Of a DNA stretch of 64,000 nucleotides, positions 42,567 to 53,184 are shown piece by piece. The stretch spans positions 591,001 to 655,000 of the forward strand of contig CAJNDS010002823.1 in assembly GCA_905221605.1 (NCBI GenBank), in the 5' to 3' direction. The DNA is from Symbiodinium natans. Taxonomy: Eukaryota > Sar > Dinophyceae > Suessiales > Symbiodiniaceae. Under the pieces are notes generated by a model. That model searched no databases and was not told where the DNA came from. It saw only the letters and a program-made list of their open reading frames with translations. How positions within the stretch are numbered: position 1 is the stretch's first letter; the number at the start of each line of letters is the position of its first letter. A program made the position numbers and the translations under genes.

Positions 42567-42664
42567 CCTAAACCCTAAACCCTAAACCCTAAACCCTAAA
42601 CCCTAAACCCTAAACCCTAAACCCTAAACCCTAAACCCTAAACCCTAAACCCTAAACCCAAACC
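42567..42664. repeat. CCCTAAA array
   Basis: About fourteen perfect units, opposed to the degenerate array at 42735-43030. Confidence 0.95.
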
Positions 42665-42713
42665 CAGAGAGCCCGAGAGTCTCTCGGATGGTGAGCCGCA
42701 CCGAGCCAGGCTC
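42664..42713 (-). CDS. possible exon (EPGSVRLTIRETLGLS)
   Basis: Acceptor CCAAG|G and donor GG|GTTTGGGTTTAGGG, so the donor is the first array unit of 42567-42664. The plus strand is also open. Confidence 0.35.
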
Positions 42714-42734
42714 CTTGGCTCAGGGTGATGAGAT

Positions 42735-43030
42735 CGAGGGTTCAGGGTTTAGGTGCTAGGGTTTATAGGGTTTAGGGTTTAGGGTTCAGAGTTTAGGTGT
42801 CAGGGTTGATAGGGTGTAGGGTTCAGAGTTTAGGTGTTAGGGTTGATAGGGTTTAGGGTTTATAGGGTTATAGGGTTTATAGGGTTTATAGGGTTATAGG
42901 GTTAAGGGTTTAGGGTTTAGGGTTTGGGGTTCAGGTGTTAGGGATTTTTAGGGTTTAGGGTTTAGGGTTTAGGTGTTAGGGTTTTTTAGGGTTTAGGGCC
43001 TAGCGGGGTTAGGGTTTAGGGTTTTGGGTT
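42735..43030. repeat. degenerate TTTAGGG array with TTTATAGGG units
   Basis: Variants TTTATAGGG, TTCAGGG and TTTAGGTGTTAGGG recur with a longer-period pattern. Confidence 0.85.
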
Positions 43031-43265
43031 CTAGGATTTCAGGCAAGAGTTCAATAGGACTTGTATGGCCAGGGGGTTGGGGGGGGGGGGGAAGGGGGGG
43101 GGGGGGGGATGATCCAAACTTTGCCTGCCGTTATACGGGTACCCTTAACAACTGTAAGGAATCTACCAAAAACAAGACACAAATACGCGAGCCCTCGAAT
43201 TGAGGTTTCCAAAAAAGCTCCCTTGTTAAGCCCAGAAGGAGACTATGCAGCAGCCACTGTGGGGT

Positions 43266-43562
43266 CCCCTAAACCCTAAACTCCTGAACCCCGAAACCCT
43301 AAACCCCTAGTTAAACCCCTGAACGCCTAAACCCCGAAACCCCGAAACCCCTAAACCCCTAAACCCCGAAACCCCTAAACCCCTAAACCCCTAAACCCCC
43401 AAAACCCTAAACCCCTAAACCCCTAAACCCCTCAACCCCTCAACCCCTAAACCCCGAAACCCCTAAACCCTAAACCCCTAAACCTCGAAACCCCTAAACC
43501 CCTAAACCCCAAAACCCCTAAACCCTAAACCCTAAACCCCTAAACCCTAAACCCTAAACCCC
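43266..43562. repeat. CCCCTAAA eight-base variant array
   Basis: About 300 bp of CCCCTAAA and CCCCGAAA. This is a different eight-base variant from 24655-25055, so each array looks locally homogenised. Confidence 0.95.
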
Positions 43563-43685
43563 CCAAACAGTATGGGGTACATGGACCCTTCAGGGCTCCC
43601 AAAACAAAACCCTCCCCACTCCCCCAGGGCTTTTGTCAGCAGAACCTGGGCATGAACCCGGAAACCCTTCTTTGCTTTACCTACT

Positions 43686-43772
43686 AAAGATATATAATCC
43701 CTATATTCCCAATTTAGGGTTTTTTTTACTAAAGATAATAATCCCTATATTCCCAATTTAGGGTTTTTTTTA
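43686..43772. repeat. tandem duplication of about 46 bp
   Basis: ACTAAAGATA...AATCCCTATATTCCC followed by a T-run, present twice in tandem and related to the T5 interior. Confidence 0.7.
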
Positions 43773-44837
43773 CATGCAATGACTCCCAAGTTAGGGTTTA
43801 GGATGGTTTAGGGTTTAGGGTCTAGGGTTTAGCTTGTTAGCTTTGTTTTTCTCTTTGGGGGGGGGGGGGGGGGTTCTGAAGCAAATAGAAATTACGGAAC
43901 CTATAACAGCCCACTGCAAACCGGACAAACATTGCTATGGGATGTGTCACCATAACCTCTTGATGTGTGACCCCAACATTCCGGGTACCCATATCATACT
44001 TGGGCCTGAAAGGGTTCCTAGATTGTGGCTTTCGGGCCCATCAGGGATTAGGGTTTAGGGTTTAGGGTTTAATTAGGGTTTAAGGTTCAGGGTTCAGGGT
44101 TTAGGGTTTAGGGTTTAGCCACATGGGACCCTCAGGGTTAAGCTTCAAGCTTGAAGACTTGATCACCGGCAAGCTCGGGCCCAAAACGCGCGAAGTCCCG
44201 AAGCCCTCCGTCCGACTGTCTGGGAAGGAGTACTCTACTCCCCTTATAGAACCGTAATAAAAAAAACAGTATGTTTACTATCCTCTTGGGTTTTATATGA
44301 AAAAATTAAAAAAAAAAAAAAAAAACAAAGGGGCATGTAGAGTATGCCAAAAACCGCGGCTGATGGATTAACCATACGAGCGAAAGAGAAGCCGTTCGCT
44401 GTTGTGCAAAGAAAAGTGGGGCTGTCGGTAAACAAGGTACCCTAACCCTAAACCCTAACCCCTAAACCCTAAACCCTAAACCCTAAACCCCAAACCCCAA
44501 AAAACCCAAAAAACCCAAACCGAAGCCCCGGAGTGCTGTTAGGATGCCTCAGGAGCTACTGCAACCTGAGGCGCTTCCGCCACGGGCTCCAGATTTCTCT
44601 TCATGCTCCGGCAACGGGTTTTTCTGTTCGGCTTAAAAAAAATGCTTGTTGGTGGGTGGTGGGCATGGGCATTGAAGCCTTGTCTGCGCTGCTTGAAGCT
44701 GCAGAGAGAAGGGGCGCGGGCCTTCTTCAGGAGCTTCTTTTTAGGGGGGCACTTGTGGGGAATGTAGGCCTGCCGAAACTTGCAAAAGGTCAGGTCATGT
44801 AACGCACTTTGGCAAATATGCAAGCAGAGGATGCACC

Positions 44838-44898
44838 TTCAGTATATTATATATATATATTATTATTATTATTATTACGTATTATTATTATTATTATA
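44838..44898. repeat. (AT)n/(ATT)n microsatellite
   Basis: Short AT run followed by two ATT runs. Confidence 0.9.
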
Positions 44899-45419
44899 TT
44901 ATTTCATCGCGTCATGTCGGCTTGGGGCGTGAGGGTATGTGTTGCCGTTGCTGGGTGCTGAGAGCCGAGGCCAACAGATCGTGCAAACAGCGGAGTGCGG
45001 GGCTCTAAATTCTAGGGCCTTGGGGAACTTCTATACTCGAAAACCTAAGGCGCTCTTGGTGAAATGAACGCCTCAGCATCATCCTGTAGCAGGTCCTTAC
45101 GCTACAACTCGCGACAGCTAGGGGGACCTATACTGAGTATACTAGGGGATAGGATTAGGGGGACCCTTGGGGATATAGACCCTCTGAATAAGGTCTCTGT
45201 TTAAGAGAGCCAGAAGAGGGTAAAGAAGGGGTTCCCTTTTAAGGGTCCCCCTTATCCTACCTAGGATATACATTGCCACTTGTGCCACCTATGAAACGAT
45301 GCTGCTGAGAAATGCATGGTGCCACCTCTGAAACAAACCCTAAACCCTAAACCCTAAACCCTAAACCCTAAACCCTAAACCCTAAACCCTAAACCCCCCC
45401 GCCCCCCCCCCCCCTGCAG

Positions 45420-45502
45420 CCAGGGGCATGCTGAGCCACAAGGAAGTCACTTTATCGGCGTATCAGCATCGGCTTTGTCAGGACCCGCCTTTCATCAACC
45501 GG
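45420..45502 (+). CDS. exon of an unknown plus-strand gene (MLSHKEVTLSAYQHRLCQDP)
   Basis: Canonical structure: CCCTAAA array, poly-C tract ending CTGCAG|, 27 open codons, then CGG|GTTTAGGGTTTAGGG. The minus strand is closed here, so strand is clear. It ends in phase 0 and continues in frame into 45581. No family recognised. Confidence 0.6.
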
Positions 45503-45580
45503 GTTTAGGGTTTAGGGTTTGGGGTTTAGGGTTTCCTTCATCCTCATCTGGGGCTGAGAAAACAATTATGGGGTCTTCAG

Positions 45581-45724
45581 GCTGAAGCTGTGGGTTATTC
45601 AGGGCCCATGGAGCTCTACAAGAATGCTCCAAACCAGCCTCCGTTCCACCCCCTAATGACCCTCAACCCCGCGTCTGTGCCGCCGCACCTGGATCTCGCT
45701 GATCTCAACTTCCTCGGACCCTAA
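45581..45724 (+). CDS. probable terminal exon of the same plus-strand gene
   Basis: Acceptor GTCTTCAG|G, 47 codons including MELYKNAPNQPPFHPLM and LDLADLNFLGP, then a TAA at 45722. Phase 0 matches the previous exon. CCCTAAA repeats follow the stop, so it might instead be an internal exon. Together the two exons give 75 residues of proline-rich, soluble-looking sequence. Confidence 0.5.
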   Translation, partial: AEAVGYSGPMELYKNAPNQPPFHPLMTLNPASVPPHLDLADLNFLGP

Positions 45725-46112
45725 ACCCTAAACCCTAAACCAGGAGCCGCGCCATGTTGGGTCTCAGGGCTTTGGGGGTGGGGACTTCAGGGCTTCGGGT
45801 CCACGTTGGCTGCTGAATATGTTGCTGTTTAGGGGGGGGGGGGGGCGTTGGAGCATCCACGGGAAGCCCTACGCATCCCCTTCGTGCAGTTCCTGCAACC
45901 AAACAGTGAGGCGACCGAAGCAGGAGTTCCGCGCCGGAGGCAACAAGAAATGCCAACAGCGACAATTTTCAACTTAGAATGTTACCATGTATCTACAAAT
46001 CTGCAAAAATCATAACTGGCTATAGCCGCAGTTAGGGCACTCTTTAAACCCTACTTATACCTACCCATGAACCTTCGAGTATGCATTGAACCTTCGAGTA
46101 TGCATTGGGCAC

Positions 46113-46177
46113 GGGGCATAGCAGCCGCGTCCGAGGGCTCGCATGAGCGGCTCCCCAAAGCGCGCCCGCACCTGCTG
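46113..46177 (-). CDS. probable exon (VRARFGEPLMRALGRGCYA)
   Basis: Twenty-one codons with very high G/C at third positions. Acceptor CTCGAAG|C; donor CC|GTGCCC. An inverted-repeat element end (ACTCGAAGGTTCA) begins within about ten bases of the donor. No family recognised. Confidence 0.5.
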
Positions 46178-46263
46178 CTTCGAGAGCCAAAACCCATGCG
46201 TGGCAACCCTAAACCCTAAACCCTAAGCCCTGAACCCTGAACCCTAAACCCTAAATCCAACAA

Positions 46264-46378
46264 ATGGGGGTTTACGATCTTCGCGGTACCTTGTTGGGGT
46301 CCAATATGAAAAGGGGATCCTGCTACTTGGGGTCTATACGAGGGGCCCCTTAAGCCTTCATATCGTAAACCCCCAAAT
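46264..46378. repeat. inverted repeat (GGGGGTTTACGAT termini)
   Basis: ATGGGGGTTTACGAT and ATCGTAAACCCCC close a 115-bp element containing nested inverted pieces. Confidence 0.55.
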
Positions 46379-46393
46379 CCCACAGGATCCACG

Positions 46394-46493
46394 TACTTGG
46401 AGGTTTATCGCCAGGTCGAGGTAGGGCTAGATGTACCAAAAAAAGGCTGTAGCTAGAGCTATCCTACTTACAACTACCCATGAAGCTCCGAGT
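46394..46493. mobile_element. family T3 copy
   Basis: ACTTGGAGGTTTAT at the left, ACTACCCATGAAGCTCCGAGT at the right (one end base change per arm). Confidence 0.55.
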
Positions 46494-47313
46494 ATGGTAA
46501 TCTCACGAAAGCAACTGGGCACAACAAATCATGCTAGATAGGGCTGCTGGAACTTCGGAACCTAACTCCATGGTATAGGGGCCTTAATGATTTTGGGATG
46601 GGGTCTTGGGGTTCACATCGGGACCATACGGGAAGACTGGTAGTATTTAGTTGAAGCCCTCAAACATGGAAGCCTTCATGCGAACTTGTTACCGGGTAAC
46701 TGCTTTTTGCTTCAGGAACGCCCCTCAACATATTCTGCCTTTTAAGGGCAAATATAGGGATTATTGTCTTGTTTCTTAGGTATCCTGTGGGGTTGGGAGT
46801 TCCAGGAAAATTTTCAATAGCCCTAAGCGCAAACAACTTCCGACCGAGATGCACCGGTACCAGGATGGTCATGGTTGGACGTAAAAAAATGTCGGGCAAT
46901 TGAAGGCACAACTGTTTACAGCCTTTATGCAGGCTACGCCGAACCCTACGTCTAACTCCTCATGAACCATCGTTGGCCCTAAGCCCTAAGCCCTAAACCC
47001 TAGACCCTAAACCCTAAACCCTACTTGGAGGTTTACGGGTACTTCTAAGTAGGGATATAACTACCCCACGTAAGGTCGTAACTGCTACCCTACCTATGTA
47101 CCATAACCCCTGCCGCCTAAACCCCGCAAACTGTGCAAAAGGGGCTGTCGCGACTTATCGGCCAAAAAGGTCTGGGGCTTCTGTGTCTCACAACCTTGCC
47201 CAAACACCTCAAAGACTCCCAAAACCCCAAAGGACTCTGAACCCTAAACCCTAAACCCTAAACCCTAAACCACTAACCCAAACTTCAACCCCCAAGCCCG
47301 AACTAGGTTGAGC

Positions 47314-47373
47314 CCCCGCCTTCTCCAGCGCAGGCGCCTGCGCGTCGGAGGCGCGGAAGGTCAGGAAGACCAC
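47314..47373 (-). CDS. probable exon (VVFLTFRASDAQAPALEKAG)
   Basis: Twenty codons, 19 ending in G or C, the clearest coding bias in the window. Acceptor CGACCAG|G, GC donor (GGG|GCTCAACC). CCCTAAA repeats on the left, TTTAGGG-like on the right. It could share a gene with 46113 and 48401. Confidence 0.55.
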
Positions 47374-48190
47374 CTGGTCGTTGGGTTTCGGGTTTAGGGT
47401 TTGGGGTTTAGGGTTTCCGGTTCAGGGTTTAGGGTTGGAGCTTCGGGTTTGGGACTTTTTTGAGGTTTCGGGCTTAGGTCTTAGGTGCTTCTACTGATGG
47501 CGTTGAGGCTTTGAGGTTTGTTGTGAGGTACGGGGCTCTTTCAGGAGCAGTGGTTCTAGTGTAGGGGCTCCTAAACCCTAAACCCTAAGCCCTAAACCCT
47601 GGGGGCCAAACCTCCAGAACCCAAAGTGACTCGACGGTTCGAGGGATCCTGACTCCATCCGGGGATCCTAACACATCCAAAGGCTTTAGGGCTTATGAGG
47701 TATTAGGGTTTAGGGTAGGATTAGGGTTTAGGGTTTTGAGGGCATAGAGGGTGTCTAGGGTATGGTATATACGGTATATGGGGTATTCAGGGTGTATCGG
47801 GTATACAGGGTATAGTATAAGGGGTATAGGGAAACAGGGTATACAGGGCATGCAGGGTTTAGGGTCTATGGTAGAGGAAGTCCTCTAAAGCCCAAGTATA
47901 CCCTGTTTAGGTCCACACGGGCTCTTAGCGCGTCAGGAGACCTAAGTCAGCACAGGGGACAAGTGTACCATAGCAGGGACATGCCTGGCGCTATACTAAC
48001 CAACCCTAAACCCTAAACCCTAAACCCTAACCCAAAACCCTAAACCAGAACACCGCCAGGTCGACAACCCCAAAAAAGAGCAAAGGCGGAAACACAATAC
48101 AAGTACCAACCTGCTTCATCTTAGGTCTTCCACCCTACTGTCCCACACCCACTCCAAAACCACTCCAAAAAGAAGCACAAAGAACTCAAG

Positions 48191-48295
48191 TAGGGATGTT
48201 CTCCCCTCATACGAACAGTCGTTAATGATTAGGGATTGTAGTGCCCCGTGCTATAATCCCTAAGAAGTACTGTTGGTATAAGGGGGAACATCCCA
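48191..48295. mobile_element. family T1 copy
   Basis: Starts GGGATGTTCTCCCC and ends GGGGGAACATCCC, with the shared internal AACAGTC...AATCCCTA core. Confidence 0.6.
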
Positions 48296-48400
48296 ACCCT
48301 AAACCCTCAACCCTAAACCCTGAACCCCTTCGGAAGACTCAACCCTAAACCCCAGACCCCAAACCCTAAACCCTGAGCCCTAAACCCTAAACCCTGAAGC

Positions 48401-48498
48401 CAAGGCCCTTGCCGTATTCACGCAGACGAAGGCCAGTAGGAGGTAGATCACCTGGCTCGCGCGATCGGCAGGTACCTCAGAATGCAGGCCCCGCATCG
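48401..48498 (-). CDS. probable exon with a membrane segment (VIYLLLAFVCVNTARAL)
   Basis: Thirty-two codons, largely G/C-ending. Acceptor TCCTTAG|C and GC donor (TTG|GCTTCAGGGTTTAGGG) leading into array repeats; TTTAGGG repeats on the other side. It contains one hydrophobic helix. Protein unknown. Confidence 0.55.
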
Positions 48499-48778
48499 CT
48501 AAGGATTTTAGGGTTTAGGGTTTAGGGTTTGACAGTTGCAGAGTTATGCAGCTTATGACGAGAGTTCGTAGACTAGGGTGTAGTCCATGTGCTAGTGTCG
48601 ACGCCGTGGAAGTGATCTCATGTTGCGGAATTTTGGGAATGACAGAGCCCGAAACACTGAATCCTAAACGCTAAACCCTGAACCCTAACCCCCTCAAACC
48701 CTTGCAGAGCCCAAAGTCCTGAAGCCTTTCCTCAGTTCCCTAGGGATCCGATGAGGGTTTCAGGTTCAGGGTTTAGGG

Positions 48779-48985
48779 TTGGGGTGTTCCCCTTTATACG
48801 AACAGTCCTTAATAGGGATTATAACAGGGGGTACTATAATGACTGTTAGCTAGGCTGCCCAGTAACCTAGGCTTAAAAAGGGTGCCCTTTTTTGCTTAAA
48901 GGGGTTTACAAGGGAGTCTAAACCCCCCAAAAAGGGAATAAGTATACTACTGGGCATCCTAGTTAGTATAAGGGGGAGCATCCCA
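48779..48985. mobile_element. family T1 copy interrupted by a T2 element
   Basis: Left arm at 48779-48849 and right arm at 48963-48985 belong together. The middle is a complete T2 element. Confidence 0.65.
48850..48962. mobile_element. inverted-repeat element, family T2, nested in T1
   Basis: CTAGGCTGCCCAGTA at one end and the complementary TACTGGGCATCCTAG at the other, with TTAG repeated at both junctions. Internal sequence TTAAAAAGGGTGCCCTTTTT. Confidence 0.65.
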
Positions 48986-49427
48986 AGTTTAGGGTGTAAT
49001 TAGGGTTTAGGGTTAGCGTGCTGCCTTCTTTGGCTTTCAGAAGGGCTTTGACAAGGAATTTGGACCCCAAAGAGGAGAAGGGTATGACTGTGCCTCCTAG
49101 AGCCCTTAATCGTAAAAAAGCCTAGGTCGTAAACCCAAGGATTGGCTTTAGTCCTTATAAACCCTAAGCAACGAACCCTGAACTTCTGCACACCAACCCC
49201 CTCCCCAACACAAAAAGGAAGGAAGCAAGGTGCTGTGCCTACAGCTAGCAACTGCGGCATCCTATGAATGGCACCCGAAAGCCCATTCCGCCCCCCCCCC
49301 CCCCCCCCCCCCCCGAACCCCTAAACCCAAACCCTACAAAAAGGGGATGAGGGTGCTCAGAAACCCAATCCTGAATAAGCCCCAAACCCTGAACCCTAAA
49401 CCCTAAACCCTAGATCCTTCATCCCAG

Positions 49428-49520
49428 CTCTCCGAGCGTATCCTCCCCAAAGCTCCCGGAAGGCGCACCGCAAGCAAGCTCAGTGCGGCCTTTGCAAGTG
49501 GCTTCTACTTTTTGTTGTGA
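49428..49520 (+). CDS. possible terminal exon (LSERILPKAPGRRTASKL)
   Basis: Acceptor CTTCATCCCAG|C after a CCCTAAA array, 30 codons and TGA, followed by an AT-rich tract that could be a 3' UTR. Confidence 0.45.
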   Translation, partial: LSERILPKAPGRRTASKLSAAFASGFYFLL

Positions 49521-50199
49521 CATATACATATATATTTATATATGTATTTTCAAAAAAGTTTTGTAAGGGAACCTAAACCCCCCCCCACCAAGGGAATAAG
49601 CGCACTAGTGGGCAGCCTAGATATGGTCGGTTCTCAAACTTATGGTCCCTTTTTGGGTACCCTGAATGATAGGGGCCGCCTTATGATAAGGATCCCAAAA
49701 AGGACCACAATTGAGAAGACTCATGATGTTTTCATACTATGATTCTCTATATGAATAATGATACCAATTACAATATTGTGGTTCCAAAGGCCGGGTTTGG
49801 GTTTAGGACTCTAGTTTATCCTTCAGTTGGTAGAAATTACCCCTCCTTAGCTACGTGGTGGAACCCACTAAAGCTGCAGGAATCCCGGGCAGTCTTGAAC
49901 AACCCTTAACGCCAAGCCCCACACCCTAAACCCTAAACCATAGGGGTTAAACCCTAAACCCTAAACCCATGGACCGAACTCCAAGATACCAAAACCTTAT
50001 ATCCTGGTTTAGGGTTTAGGGTTTAGGGTTTAGGGTTTAGGGTTTAGGAGCTCGAAAGACCGAGTGCTGTAGCACAAGTTGGCATCGACCCTCGGCTTCT
50101 GAACATTCGGGCATGTTTCCCTGCCCTGCTGCAGCACCCTTTTGGTGCTTGTACCTTGTGCTTGATGCGCGCGAACATTCTTTCATGCACCTTCAGGTT

Positions 50200-50460
50200 C
50201 GGGTTCTTGGGTGTAAAACGTTGGAATATTCTGAACAGTTTCGTAATCAGATACGAATATGACAAAGGATATAAAGCAACGAAGAATAGGTCAGATCACT
50301 ACCGCTGCTGCTATTGCCAATGGCGTTCATAACGCGAATAATACTGATATAACCACGAGAGTATGAATAACTTGGATACTCTGAGTATTCCAAACATTAT
50401 GACGATTGTCATAACCCGTATTCACTACTACTAATGATATGTCTTTGATAATCTAGGGCT
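50200..50460. other. AT-rich island, nothing recognised
   Basis: Low-GC unique sequence between array-rich blocks. Similar islands are at 30830-31290 and 54150-54370. Confidence 0.5.
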
Positions 50461-50607
50461 CAGGGTTTGAGGCTTCTAGAATTCGGGCTTAGTGTCGAGG
50501 GTCAGGGCTCAGATTATAAGTTGGGACGTTCCCCCTTTCTCTAACAGTCCTTTTCGTATGGGTTCTAGTAGGGGGGGTACTATAATCCCCATTAAGGACA
50601 GCCCCCT

Positions 50608-50702
50608 GGTTCTTAGTTGGGGAACGAGGGAGTAAGGGCCCCCTATGTACCCTTTAAGGGCTTGTATAGGGTACCTCATTCCCTGATTCCCAACTAAGAA
50701 CC
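50608..50702. mobile_element. inverted-repeat element nested in a T1-like element
   Basis: GGTTCTTAGTTGGGGA at the left and TCCCAACTAAGAACC at the right, inside a T1-like sequence beginning GGGACGTTCCCCC at 50523. Confidence 0.55.
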
Positions 50703-50767
50703 AGCCAGACTGCGATTGGTTTAGGTAGGGACTCGGGGGCCGGACCGGCTTCCCGCCACTCCTGAGA

Positions 50768-50908
50768 AGGGTTTAGGGTTTAGGTTTCAGGTTAGGGTTT
50801 AGGGCTTAGGGCTTAGGGCTTAGGGCTTAGGGCTTAGGGTTTAGGGTTTAGGGTTTAGGGTTTAGGGTTTAGGGTTTAGGGTTTAGGGTTTAGGGTTTAG
50901 GGTTTCGA
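50768..50908. repeat. TTTAGGG array with a CTTAGGG sub-block
   Basis: Five or so GCTTAGG units followed by perfect TTTAGGG units. Confidence 0.9.
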
Positions 50909-51116
50909 AGGTGGGTTGCAACCTCGGGCTACAGGGTTGACCCTAAGCCCTAAACCCTGAACTTAACCCCCTAACCCTAACCCCTGAACCCTCTCGCTCT
51001 GCCCGAAAGGTCCACATCACGGCAAGGCGAAAACCTGAAGCCCAAGAACAGCTTGTCACGGCCTCAGCAAGGAATGTTCTGGGGTCATTCTGGGATCTGG
51101 GCTGAAGATCACACCC

Positions 51117-51149
<33 letters not shown>

Positions 51150-51677
51150 ACCTAAACCGAAACACGACTCAGGCGGAGAGAAAATCAAAGAGCACCAGCG
51201 TCGAACCATGTCGAACCCCACAAGCCCAAGCCATGAGCCGGAGTCCTGTGAGAACCAGCAGCGGATGAGCCCTGGCGCAAAGGGTGGGTGGGTGGGTGGG
51301 GGATATAGGGTGGGCAAGGGATTTGGAGGGGTTGAGGTTGAGGACTTTGAAACTTGGCGCTTGCGGCGAACCCTATAACATGAAGCCTATGAACGCTACA
51401 CCCTGCAAACCCTAAACCCTAAACATCCTCAAACCCTAAACCCTAAACATCCCTAAACCCTAAACCCTAAACCCTAAATCCCAAACCCCAAACCCTCAAC
51501 GCATGCGCTTCTCCACTCCCGTCCTGCGGAGCTAGGCTGCCTCAGAGAAGCGCCAACTGAAGGATTTGGGGTTTAGGGCTTAGGGGTTTAGTAGTTAGTA
51601 GGGTTTAGGGTTTAGGGTTTAGGGTTTAGGGTTTAGGGTTGAGGGTTGAGGGTTTAGGGTTTAGGGTTTAGGCAGGG

Positions 51678-51757
51678 GATCCGAAGTATGGGCCCCCAAC
51701 TTGGGTCCCCTAACCCTTCTATACACTATGCAGAATAAGGGCCCATACTTCGGATCC
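51678..51757. repeat. perfect 19-bp inverted repeat hairpin
   Basis: GGATCCGAAGTATGGGCCC and its exact complement 40 bp apart, directly after a TTTAGGG array. Confidence 0.65.
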
Positions 51758-52348
51758 CGGTAAATCCCCTTGAACAAGGGTAAGGGACCATACTCAGGGC
51801 CCATGGTTCCAACCTTAGATTAGGGCTTAAGGGGGTTTAGGAGTTTAGGGTTTAGGATTTGGGGTGTCGGGTTTAGGGCTTAAGGGGATTTTAGGAGTTT
51901 AGGGGTTAGGATTTGGTTTAGGGTTTAGGATTTAAGGGCTTCGTCATGGGATTCGGTCTACGCAAAGCCATAGTAGAAGGGCTTTTGGTACCTTACTCCA
52001 GACTCGGAAAAAAGTGGGACCCTCTTGGGTGTGTAGCCTAGTACAGATCCTACAGAACTCGGCGAACATACCCACCAGAAAACCAACGGAGCCTATTGCC
52101 ATGAATTAGGGCCCCCTTGGTTATAGGGTTCTTAGAAAAGGGGGTTCAAGGGGGGTAGGCAAATCAAGGGTTCAAAAACTCCCTACTACCCCTAAAGCTC
52201 CCTACCCCCTCCCCCAAGAACCTTAACCCTAAACCCTAAACCCGAAACCTATATCTTGGGGCTACTTTTGCACAAGGAAGTTCTAACTGCAACCCACATA
52301 AAAGCGGCAGGAGACTCACAGGTACACTTATCCAGGGATGGCCAGCCG

Positions 52349-52467
52349 TAAACCCTAAACCCTAAACCCTAAACCCTAAACCCTAAACCCTAAACCCTAA
52401 ACCCTAAACCCTAAACCCTAAACCCTAAACCCTAAACCCTAAACCCTAAACCCTAAACCCTAAACCC
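52349..52467. repeat. CCCTAAA array
   Basis: About seventeen perfect units, followed by a poly-C tract. Confidence 0.95.
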
Positions 52468-53118
52468 TCACCCCCCTCCCCCCCCCCCGCCCCAACAAAA
52501 GCAACTCTAGACCTAAAGGCCCTACATGGATTCCCGGCAGCTCAAAAAGCCTTCAACATGAGTACCGGAAGCTTTAAACTAGGGGGTTTTAGGGTTTTAG
52601 GGTTTAGGACCAACAATCACACATAAAGATAAGGATTCTACAAACAGGGTTTAGGGCTTAGGGTTGTCCAGAATCCCACTTATCGGGGGCCCTTCTACCC
52701 CAATAGTAGGATCCTTATGATTATGTGGTCTTTGGGCCCGTATAGAGCCCTAATGACACAGCACAGCCTCCTGGTAAACCAGCACCCTTGGCCCGTAACA
52801 CGAAAGCTTGTCTGCGGGGATTAGAAGCAGGCGGGCTGTAGGGCCATGAAGTACTTTTAACTTTGGCCTGCTTGTCCATTGTGCTCCCCACCCCCCATTC
52901 CCCCCACGAGGGTTCGTCTGAAACCCTACTCATAACGCAAAATGGGATGCTTCAAGATGATGATGCCGTTTTGGGTACTTACCCGGAGGGGTCCCATTCA
53001 TCACTAAGCCACAAGAGCAAGCAGGGGCCCTACATGGGGTGTTTGTCTGAACCGTACACAGAGGGTGACCCAAAACGGCCCCACATCTTCGAGAATCCCT
53101 AAGCCCTAAACCCTAAAC

Positions 53119-53184
53119 CCTGGGCCGCCCGTCGCTGGAGTTGCTCTCGGAGGCGGTCGTTCTGCGAGTTCAGCGCCGCCTCCG
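53119..53184 (-). CDS. probable exon encoding coiled coil (ALNSQNDRLREQLQRRAAQ)
   Basis: Acceptor AACCCAG|C, donor AGG|GTTTAGGG. Twenty-one codons with G/C third positions and heptad-like L/N/L spacing. CCCTAAA on the left, TTTAGGG on the right. Confidence 0.6.

Larger units (their letters stand above)
49521..53118. other. mostly repeats, no confident gene
   Basis: T2 half-element (49549-49620), an AT-rich island, nested T1, arrays, a poly-C run (51118-51147), a perfect hairpin and degenerate arrays. Short islands at 50.73, 51.02 and 51.51 kb are open but undecided. Confidence 0.35.
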
